From contig CANRID010000016.1 of NCBI GenBank assembly GCA_947630665.1, positions 1-47,813 on the forward strand: DNA of 47,813 bases, written 5' to 3'. This document shows positions 41,512 to 47,813 of the stretch, piece by piece. Source of the DNA: an uncultured Bacteroidales bacterium. Its GTDB lineage: Bacteria > Bacteroidota > Bacteroidia > Bacteroidales > UBA932. A program made the translations under genes and the position numbers. A model generated the notes under the pieces. That model saw only the letters and a program-made list of their open reading frames with translations. It was not told the origin of the DNA and did not search any database. Each line of letters starts with the position of its first letter. Position 1 is the stretch's first letter.

Positions 41512-42522
41512 ATGAAAATATTGGTGACGGGAGCGGCCGGTTTCATAGGATTCCATCTGACAAAAAGGTTAACGGAATCGGGCCATACTTTAGTGGGGCT
41601 GGACAATATAAACGATTATTACGATGTAGGCCTCAAATACGGACGTTTGGAGGAATTGGGCATCGCCCGCAAATCTGTCGGGGAAGCGGAATATGTAAAA
41701 AGCGCCCTGTATCCGGATTTCAGATTTATCAAGGCCGACCTGACCGACCTGGATTTGCTGCGGAAAATCATGGAGGAAAACGGATTCGACAAGGTATGCA
41801 ACCTGGCTGCCCAGGCGGGCGTCAGATATTCTTTTGAAAATCCGTATTCTTATATCCGGTCCAATCTGGTAGGATTCCATAATCTGATAGATTTGAGCTA
41901 CCGGAATAAAGTAAAGCATTTTATTTACGCCAGCTCGAGCAGCGTTTACGGGAACAATGCGAAAGTGCCTTTCGAAGAGAGCGACCGGACGGACGAGCCG
42001 CAAAGCATTTATGCCGCCACTAAAAAGTCCAATGAACTGATAGCCTGGGTATATGCCTCTCAGTTGGGATTGCCTGCCACGGGGCTGCGTTTTTTTACGG
42101 TTTACGGCCCGTGGGGAAGGCCGGACATGGCTCCGTTCCTGTTTTTGAAATCGATTTTAGAGGGGAAAGAGATAAAAGTATTCAATCACGGCAATCTGAG
42201 CCGCGATTTCAGTTATATAGACGATATCGTAACGGGCGTAGTGAAGGTAATCGAGTCCCAGCCCGCAGACGACCGCACCGGCAAGATATATAATATCGGG
42301 AACAGCCGGCCCGTACGCCTGATGGATTTTATCGGGACACTGGAAAAGGCCGCCGGACGGGAAGCCGTAAAAAAATATGTAGGAATGCAGAAAGGCGATG
42401 TTTACCGTACGTATGCCAACACGGCCGCCATCGAGAATGATTTCAATTTCAAACCCGACACGCCGCTCGAATACGGGATATCGGAGTTTTGCAAATGGTA
42501 CCGGAAATATTACGGGCTTTGA
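41512..42522 (+). CDS. NAD-dependent sugar epimerase, UDP-glucuronate 4-epimerase-like
   Basis: 336 aa extended short-chain dehydrogenase. NAD-binding GAAGFIG at 7-13, the active-site triad Ser/Tyr/Lys in ASSSSVYG and YAATKKSN, and LDNINDYYDVGLKYGRL near 36-52, which is characteristic of UDP-glucuronate 4-epimerases (LpsL/CapI/GAE type), as is FFTVYGPWGRPDMA. Predicted product is UDP-galacturonate, consistent with the glycosyltransferase genes just upstream. Substrate is by similarity and would need enzymology. Last gene of the envelope run. Confidence 0.88.
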   Translation: MKILVTGAAGFIGFHLTKRLTESGHTLVGLDNINDYYDVGLKYGRLEELGIARKSVGEAEYVKSALYPDFRFIKADLTDLDLLRKIMEENGFDKVCNLAAQAGVRYSFENPYSYIRSNLVGFHNLIDLSYRNKVKHFIYASSSSVYGNNAKVPFEESDRTDEPQSIYAATKKSNELIAWVYASQLGLPATGLRFFTVYGPWGRPDMAPFLFLKSILEGKEIKVFNHGNLSRDFSYIDDIVTGVVKVIESQPADDRTGKIYNIGNSRPVRLMDFIGTLEKAAGREAVKKYVGMQKGDVYRTYANTAAIENDFNFKPDTPLEYGISEFCKWYRKYYGL

Positions 42523-42720
42523 ACTAATAGTTCTTCAAGATCTGTTCCCGGCCCTGTCTCCGGCACCATTTTTCTTTCCGTTTATATCCGGGCCTTATTT
42601 ATAAAATCCTCTCTTCATTTTTCAAGATTTTTATTATAACGGATTGTCCAAATTCTTACCTTTACGCTCCCAAACGGCGATTTACGCCATATTAATAACA
42701 TAATTATTATACAATCATCC

Positions 42721-43845
42721 ATGGAATTAGTTCAAAACACCTTCGCCCAAATGGAAATCAGCTACCCCAATATTCTCCATAACTACAACTATTTCAGATC
42801 CAAGCTCAAGCCTTCTACCAAACTGTTAGTGCTGATAAAGGCGAATGCTTACGGACACGGCGCCGTCGAATTCGCCCGGATCATGGAAAAAGCCGGTGCG
42901 GATTATTTTGCGGTAGCCCATACGATCGAAGGTATCGAACTGAAAAAAGCCGGTATCGCGACTCCGGTCATTATCCTGTCGGGAGGTACGGATTATTATA
43001 AAGAGGCAGTGGAATACTCACTCGAACCCGCCATGCCGAACATAGAGTCTCTCCGGAAATTCGACAGCCTGCTCGAGCGGTCGGATATAAAAGAGTATCC
43101 GATACATATCAAGATAGATACCGGCATGCACCGTTTAGGATTTATGGAAAAGGAAATTCCCGCCTTGCTGGAGTTTCTGAAAACCCATCCCCGCATCCGG
43201 GTCAAATCCATCTATACCCATCTGGCGGCATCGGACGAGCCCAAACACGACGAGTTCACCTTAGGGCAACTCGCCCTGTACCGGAAACTGGCTTCGCAAA
43301 TAGATGCCGTCTTGGATTACAAGCCGATCCATCATGCCCTGAACTCCGCGGGCATCGAGCGTTTTACGCAGTTCCAGTTCGATATGGTGCGGCTCGGCAT
43401 CGGGATTTACGGTATCAGCGCAGTGGATCCTGCATTATTGAAACCGGCAGCCCGCCTTACATGCAAAATATTGCAGGTCAAAGAGCTTACGCCGGAGGAC
43501 GGAACAGTAGGATACGGGCGGCACGGAAAGCTGCGTGAGGGGATCAACCGCATCGCCACGCTTCCGCTCGGTTATGCAGACGGAATAGACCGGCATCTGG
43601 GACGCGGCAAAGCCTGTTTTTGCGTAAAAGGACAGCTTGTCCCGACTATCGGGAATATCTGTATGGATCAATGTATGATAGATGTGACCGGGACAGATGC
43701 CCAGCCGGGGGATATCGTAACCATTTTCGGAGACAAACCGCAGGCGGTGGAACTGGCCCGCATATTGGACACGATTCCTTACGAGATTTTCACCTCCGTC
43801 GCACACCGGGTTAAAAGAACCGTTATCGCACCGCAATCATTTTAG
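42721..43845 (+). CDS. alr: Alanine racemase
   Basis: 374 aa PLP enzyme making D-alanine for peptidoglycan. PLP lysine K40 in VLIKANAYGHG, the RLGIGIYGIS region, the VGYGRHG segment with the catalytic Tyr, and DQCMIDVTG near 315 are all family hallmarks. The ATG at 42721 fits. The 198-bp gap upstream contains an imperfect -7 box (TACCTTTA at 42657-42664) without -33. The 3' end overlaps the convergent holA by 23 bp, so the two transcripts would be antisense at their ends. Confidence 0.95.
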   Translation: MELVQNTFAQMEISYPNILHNYNYFRSKLKPSTKLLVLIKANAYGHGAVEFARIMEKAGADYFAVAHTIEGIELKKAGIATPVIILSGGTDYYKEAVEYSLEPAMPNIESLRKFDSLLERSDIKEYPIHIKIDTGMHRLGFMEKEIPALLEFLKTHPRIRVKSIYTHLAASDEPKHDEFTLGQLALYRKLASQIDAVLDYKPIHHALNSAGIERFTQFQFDMVRLGIGIYGISAVDPALLKPAARLTCKILQVKELTPEDGTVGYGRHGKLREGINRIATLPLGYADGIDRHLGRGKACFCVKGQLVPTIGNICMDQCMIDVTGTDAQPGDIVTIFGDKPQAVELARILDTIPYEIFTSVAHRVKRTVIAPQSF

Positions 43846-44869
43846 CGACCAGCTCCAATAACAGTTCACCCTCTCCGGCGGCGCCGCCGGCACCGCTTTT
43901 GCTCTTATAATCGTATTCTCTTATCAGCGACAGAATACTCATGGTCTTTACCGGAGAATAATTTCTCATGGCTGTTATGTATTCTGTTTCCTGGAATCCG
44001 TACGCTCCCGCTTTTCTGACGGCCAGCTGAGGGGCGCCGCCGTCTTTCTCTATGTAGGCATGGCACCGCAGCAGTTTGGAAAAATAAAAGAAAAGAGCGC
44101 CCAGAGTTACGACCAACGGATATTTTTTGGGATTTTCTCCCATGAAATGAACGATCCGGTATGCCTTGTCGTATTCGCGTCCGGAAATGGCCTTGCACAA
44201 TTCGAAGGCGCTGAACTCCCGACTGATTCCTATATTGGCCTCGATATCTTTTACGGTAATGCGGCGGCATTCCGCAGGTATGCCTTTTATCAGCTTATCT
44301 ATTTCCAATACGATTTTGCGGAGACCGTTTCCCGTAAATTCGGCCATCAGCAAAGCCGCATCCCGGTCTATGGAAATTCCTTTTTCCCGCAAGAAAGCGG
44401 TTATCCATACCGGAATTTCATATTCCCTAAGGGCCGGCGATTCAAAAATTTCAGCCACAGCCCTGGCTTTCTTGTAAAAGCCGGTCCGTTTGTCGATTGA
44501 TTTTCCCGTATAGCTCAATACCAATACGGTTTCGGGAGCGGGGGCATCCAAATACATTTCCAATGGCTCGGTCTTTGTGAGCGACTGGGCTTCTTTCACT
44601 ACGATCAGCTGCCGCTCGGCAAACATCGGATACCGCCGCGCCAAAGATACGATTTCGGCAGCGGTCGTATCGGAGGCATACATTACGGTCTGGTTGAAAT
44701 CCCGTTCATGCGGCTGCAATACGTGTTCCAGCAATGCGTTTACGATCAAATCGGGATAGTAGGGTTCTTCTCCCATCAACAAATATACGGATTTGAATTT
44801 CCGGTTTTCGATATCCTGCAATAAGACAGCCGCTTGCTGCCGGGGGTTGATCGTTGCTTGCTTGGCCAT
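43823..44869 (-). CDS. holA: DNA polymerase III delta subunit
   Basis: 348 aa clamp-loader subunit that opens the sliding clamp. The N-terminal segment SVYLLMGEEPYYPDLIVNALL is the HolA signature. The three-domain plan (P-loop-like domain without a functional Walker A, lid, C-terminal collar helices) fits the length. ATG at 44869. The last residues overlap the alr end. A TATTTTTG box lies on its strand at 44914-44921, 45 nt before the start. Confidence 0.92.
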   Translation of the reverse strand: MAKQATINPRQQAAVLLQDIENRKFKSVYLLMGEEPYYPDLIVNALLEHVLQPHERDFNQTVMYASDTTAAEIVSLARRYPMFAERQLIVVKEAQSLTKTEPLEMYLDAPAPETVLVLSYTGKSIDKRTGFYKKARAVAEIFESPALREYEIPVWITAFLREKGISIDRDAALLMAEFTGNGLRKIVLEIDKLIKGIPAECRRITVKDIEANIGISREFSAFELCKAISGREYDKAYRIVHFMGENPKKYPLVVTLGALFFYFSKLLRCHAYIEKDGGAPQLAVRKAGAYGFQETEYITAMRNYSPVKTMSILSLIREYDYKSKSGAGGAAGEGELLLELVAKMIAVR

Positions 44870-44913
44870 ACAAAGGGTTTCTTCTAAAGAAAAAATAATC
44901 GTATAAAATTAGT

Positions 44914-44921
44914 CAAAAATA
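44914..44921 (-). promoter_or_regulatory. -7 box of holA
   Basis: Minus-strand TATTTTTG fits TAnnTTTG, 44 nt before the holA start. No -33 TTTG at 19-20 bp upstream. Confidence 0.4.
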
Positions 44922-44939
44922 TAACCACGGCAAATTTTA

Positions 44940-44947
44940 TATCTTTG
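44940..44947 (+). promoter_or_regulatory. -7 box abutting the HsdR_N-like gene
   Basis: TATCTTTG matches TAnnTTTG and ends 5 nt before the ATG, so the transcript would start at or almost at the start codon. Divergent from the holA box 19 bp away. Confidence 0.4.
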
Positions 44948-44952
44948 CAGAA

Positions 44953-45420
44953 ATGAAACAAACCGTATTCGATCCGTTGCGTAAAAAGCATGTCGCCCTG
45001 ACTCCGGAAGAACAGGTCCGGCAAAGCTTTATCCGGTGGCTGAATCTGGAAAGGAATTATCCGATGACTCTCATGGCCAGCGAATATACGCTTCCTTACA
45101 ACAGGCTCGTTTTCCGGTGCGATCTGATCGTGTTCGACAAAACGCTCCGTCCCTTGTTGATAGTCGAATGCAAAGCGCCGCACGTCCGGATTACCAATGC
45201 CGTAGTCGGGCAGATTGTCCGTTATAATCTTGCGCTGAAAGTAAGATATTTAGTTATTACCAACGGAACCGTCACCTTTGCATGCCGGTGGAACGACGAA
45301 AAGGGGAAATACGAATTCATCACCGAAATCCCCGACTACAAAACCGCATGCGACGACTCCTGTCCCACCCCTCCCGAAAACCGGAACGATAGAAAAGCCG
45401 GGCCTGATGAAATTGTATAG
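44953..45420 (+). CDS. Orphan HsdR_N-type PD-(D/E)XK protein
   Basis: 155 aa. Matches the type I restriction enzyme R subunit N-terminal domain (HSDR_N_2): D57 in RCDLIVFD and E72/K74 in LIVECKA form the D...E-x-K nuclease pattern, preceded by the EEQVRQSFIRWL helix. There is no helicase domain and no methylase or specificity genes nearby, so it is not a restriction system. The last about 25 residues look disordered. Small proteins like this, divergent from holA, occur widely in Bacteroidetes; role unknown. Confidence 0.85.
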   Translation: MKQTVFDPLRKKHVALTPEEQVRQSFIRWLNLERNYPMTLMASEYTLPYNRLVFRCDLIVFDKTLRPLLIVECKAPHVRITNAVVGQIVRYNLALKVRYLVITNGTVTFACRWNDEKGKYEFITEIPDYKTACDDSCPTPPENRNDRKAGPDEIV

Positions 45421-45440
45421 CAGACATGGAGACATGTCTG
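45421..45440. other. GNRA-type hairpin
   Basis: Perfect 8-bp stem CAGACATG/CATGTCTG closed by a GAGA tetraloop, immediately after the stop of the HsdR_N-like gene. No T-run follows. Confidence 0.55.
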
Positions 45441-45460
45441 GCGGAACAACTAACGGTCAT

Positions 45461-45510
45461 AAAAAAAGGGTAACCCTTGTAGCCATATTGAATGGCTTTT
45501 GGGTTACCCT
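45461..45510 (-). terminator. Terminator of the large right-edge gene
   Basis: 10-bp stem (AGGGTAACCC/GGGTTACCCT) with an inner AGCCAT/ATGGCT hairpin. On the minus strand the stem is followed by a run of seven T (45467 to 45461), good for an intrinsic terminator of the gene ending at 45570. Confidence 0.75.
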
Positions 45511-45537
45511 CATTTCATAATCTAAAGGTTTCTGTCA

Positions 45538-45565
45538 TAAAGTTTCTCTCGCCGGAGAAACTTTA
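45538..45565. other. 11-bp hairpin at the 3' end of the right-edge gene
   Basis: Perfect TAAAGTTTCTC/GAGAAACTTTA stem with a 6-nt loop, 5 bp from the stop codon of the minus-strand gene. No T-run; may stabilise the mRNA end. Confidence 0.5.
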
Positions 45566-45569
45566 TTCC

Positions 45570-47813
45570 TTATTCCTCTACTGTAATCCTTACTTTGAGA
45601 TCAGTCTTTTTCGTGTAGTTCCAGATATCTTTTACGTTAACAGTTATCGTAGTTTCAGTCGTTGAGGACAATGCACCTGCAATTGCTTGGAAGTATCCGT
45701 TGATTGTTACGCCATCAACGTTTTTGGCAGCTTCACGATCAATCCTTGTGATATAACCGGATGATTTCGTTGGGTCCATTGTAATATCCTGGATTTGCTC
45801 ATTTTTCCAAGCTGCGGTTCCAGCACCGTTAGCTAAATCAGGTACAATATTATACTCTGTGTTGTTGTAGTCATATCCCTTGACCATGGCATCGGTAATC
45901 TTGGCACCATTAACCACGTCATTGGCCTTAAGAGGAATGACATCGCCGACAGCCTTGACAGAACCTTCCATAATCGGGCTCATCAGTCTGATCTTGAATG
46001 AATATAATGTATCAGCAGTACCGTTCTTATATTTCCAACCTTCATAATTGGTTTTGTGTACGTTTACAATCAAAGCTTCGCCATAACCCAATTCATATCC
46101 ATTATCTTTCTTGACACTCGCATTCAAGTCAACTTGTGCTCCGCTGAAAGCAACATCCTCAGTAAAGTTCTGAACCAACCCCTTTGACTTATAGTTCGTA
46201 CCAGATTTGGCAACGATATTGGTTGAGTTATCCATTTTTACCTTCGCATCATTAACAAAGCCATCTTCGAAAAATTCAGTCAAATCCACTGAGTTATCGG
46301 CACCTAACTTATAGAAATAGGCATTGATAACACCGTCTCTGACATATCCATCCTTAGGAACGAACAGATCCTTCAAAGCTGGAGCGGTGAACGTAACCGG
46401 CAGAATTACAGTGTTCAATACTTCAGGATTTGCACCCTTAGTCTTGAAAGTTGTCTTGAGATAATAGGTCGTATTCAGTTTAAGACCTGAGGCTGCGGCT
46501 TTGGTATTGTCGATTGTAAATGTTACACTGGTAGCCTTGTCTGAATCTGTTTCTGAATTGCCCTTAGCATTTACCACAGCCGGCTCAATCAACTTGCCTA
46601 ATCCAACTACACCATCAATACCCGGATCACCACCATCATCAGGTCTTGTACAGTCTTCATCTTCATAAAGAGCATACCCAATCTTGGTGTCGGTCAAATC
46701 CACGTTCTGTTTCCATGCGTCAGTGCCGGTTATAGCTACATCGCTCAGATTGTACTGGAATTTTCTCTTGGAAGAAGCAGGTTTGGTAACATTCACGGTC
46801 TGTGCTGCCAGCATGTTGTTGGACATTTCAGCAGCCAGATGGAATGTAATTTCTGTCTTTTGAGCTTTACCTTTAATGTCTATGGTATAGACTGTCATGA
46901 CGAATTGTCCTTCAAGCGAGCCTACATCAGGATTCTTGCTTATGGAGAATGTCTTGCTCTCATTATCCCAGGTAATTCCGTATGTGCTTATGTCACGGTC
47001 TTTGAATGTGAAATAAGAGTCATATACCGCTGATGGATCATCGAAAGTTACTGTATAGGTCGTACCTACCTTTATTGGGTTACTTGTAAGATTATTAGTT
47101 GTCGCGTCCGTGCCTATTTTTATGCCGTCCTTGATATTATCTTTTACTGACAAGGTCGTCAACAAAGGCTCATCAGTGAATGTAAAATCAATGTTATAAG
47201 CGGAACGGAATACGTTGTCTGCTACCAAAGCATAACCGATCTTATTGTTGACTGCCGCCGTCAACAACCCGTCAAGGGCACTTATGTTGGTGGCTCCTGA
47301 GACAACCTGAGGTTCTATAGTAATATCATACAATCCGTTGCCGTTTGTAGCGGCTTTCGTTTTCTCTCCATCATGTGTAACCAGACCGTTGTACGGCTCT
47401 GCAGTAAGGGCAAGACCGAGGGTTTGATTCTTGCTGTTTGTCAGAGTGTATTTCTCGATGTCTTTTGCAACATCTCCAGGACTGACTTGTACGAGAACTG
47501 GTTTGTCATTATCTGTCGTTGCACCATAAATATAGGAACCACTACTTGGCAGAGTCTTCGGACCGGCCCATGCACTGGCGGCGGGAAGACCCGTGTTACC
47601 GGCATCAAAACCACCCCATTTAACTTTATATACATTAAACGTTTTGTCGTTATTCACAAACGTCAGACCGGTAATCTTTGCAGCGGCGGTAGGCAGATCG
47701 ATGCTCTGCATTGTCCCGTCTGCACCCGGAACATGGAGGGTCCATACGCCGGTATTGGCGTCCTTAACGGCATAAGTTGCTCCTAAGGCTTTATAATCGG
47801 ACTTCACAGCCTC
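45570..47813 (-). CDS. Large probable surface protein, N-terminus cut by the window edge
   Basis: The reading frame runs open to the right end, so the start is outside; at least 747 codons are present. The visible part is Thr/Asn/Asp/Lys-rich, low in Cys, beta-strand patterned, with repeats of a Y-x-L/V-x-x-T/x-F-x pattern and phrases such as KIGYALVADN and KIGYALYEDE that suggest repeated beta modules (near residues 185-195 and 377-388 of the visible part). No catalytic motif is seen. The first visible residues (GVWTLHVPGADG) recall DUF4988-type proteins such as the lipoprotein at 15-17.7 kb; that link is inference. It is probably exported, but the signal is not visible. Terminated by the hairpin at 45461-45510. 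Confidence 0.75.
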   Translation of the reverse strand, partial: EAVKSDYKALGATYAVKDANTGVWTLHVPGADGTMQSIDLPTAAAKITGLTFVNNDKTFNVYKVKWGGFDAGNTGLPAASAWAGPKTLPSSGSYIYGATTDNDKPVLVQVSPGDVAKDIEKYTLTNSKNQTLGLALTAEPYNGLVTHDGEKTKAATNGNGLYDITIEPQVVSGATNISALDGLLTAAVNNKIGYALVADNVFRSAYNIDFTFTDEPLLTTLSVKDNIKDGIKIGTDATTNNLTSNPIKVGTTYTVTFDDPSAVYDSYFTFKDRDISTYGITWDNESKTFSISKNPDVGSLEGQFVMTVYTIDIKGKAQKTEITFHLAAEMSNNMLAAQTVNVTKPASSKRKFQYNLSDVAITGTDAWKQNVDLTDTKIGYALYEDEDCTRPDDGGDPGIDGVVGLGKLIEPAVVNAKGNSETDSDKATSVTFTIDNTKAAASGLKLNTTYYLKTTFKTKGANPEVLNTVILPVTFTAPALKDLFVPKDGYVRDGVINAYFYKLGADNSVDLTEFFEDGFVNDAKVKMDNSTNIVAKSGTNYKSKGLVQNFTEDVAFSGAQVDLNASVKKDNGYELGYGEALIVNVHKTNYEGWKYKNGTADTLYSFKIRLMSPIMEGSVKAVGDVIPLKANDVVNGAKITDAMVKGYDYNNTEYNIVPDLANGAGTAAWKNEQIQDITMDPTKSSGYITRIDREAAKNVDGVTINGYFQAIAGALSSTTETTITVNVKDIWNYTKKTDLKVRITVEE

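Noticed and set aside
44953-45420. Part of a type I restriction-modification locus
   Set aside because: No HsdM, HsdS or helicase domain in the flanks; the gene is complete at 155 aa.
1-47813. tRNA or rRNA genes and riboswitches
   Set aside because: No cloverleaf with matching acceptor stem or known aptamer core was seen by eye in the intergenic gaps; a covariance search would be decisive.

Overview
The window looks like a chromosomal segment of a Bacteroidales bacterium, possibly Rikenellaceae-like, although the genus cannot be fixed from sequence alone. Supporting signs are the Bacteroidetes -33/-7 promoter pattern (TTTG, about 19 bp, TAnnTTTG) seen repeatedly, the near absence of Shine-Dalgarno sites, and family content typical of the phylum: DUF4988 surface lipoprotein, PCMD protein, 58-residue histone H1-like protein, and L25/Ctc next to pth. 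Several exported peptidases (M64, C11, M28, M6), a cytosolic dipeptidyl peptidase III and an AGCS amino-acid symporter suggest peptide and amino-acid use. No tRNA, rRNA, CRISPR array or intact insertion sequence was seen.

Layout. 1-13.2 kb is core: infB; a DoxX/MauE-like membrane protein; tmk divergent from folP; purB, an M64 peptidase and a HAD phosphatase; a DivIC/FtsB-like protein divergent from a nucleotidyltransferase; then a CPBP protease, mannose-6-phosphate isomerase and an S4 RNA-binding protein. 13.25-19.5 kb is an accessory island: a DUF234-type ATPase behind a nested inverted-repeat element, a large collagen-like DUF4988 lipoprotein with a G12 tract upstream of its promoter, and a DUF1016 (YhcG-like) PD-(D/E)XK nuclease gene bounded by a 114-bp direct repeat. 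19.5-31.7 kb returns to core and stress genes: pth, rplY, reverse rubrerythrin, a C11 peptidase with a DUF486 protein, a YtxH/holin-like/small-protein trio, dipeptidyl peptidase III, an AGCS symporter, a cupin, an M28 peptidase, MarC and a 58-aa histone H1-like gene. 31.7-34.3 kb encodes a small lipoprotein and an M6 metalloprotease.

34.4-42.5 kb is a seven-gene co-directional run devoted to the envelope: PCMD protein, Omp85-type barrel, phosphoethanolamine transferase, polyprenyl-phosphate glycosyltransferase, a duplicated LAB_N membrane protein, an ArnT-like GT83 glycosyltransferase and a UDP-glucuronate 4-epimerase-like enzyme. The last four make a coherent pathway: make a uronic-acid nucleotide sugar, load it on a lipid carrier, flip it, and transfer it in the periplasm, probably to lipid A. 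This is the best candidate for an under-described system here. The right end has alr, holA, an orphan HsdR_N-type nuclease-fold gene, and the 3' part of a large, probably surface protein cut by the window edge.

The most unusual non-coding signals are the 114-bp direct repeats carrying a terminator-like hairpin, the 39-bp palindromic tandem repeat inside the DUF1016 gene, the G12 tract, the nested inverted repeat at 14.77-14.90 kb, and three genes whose -7 box lies within 4-6 nt of the start codon.
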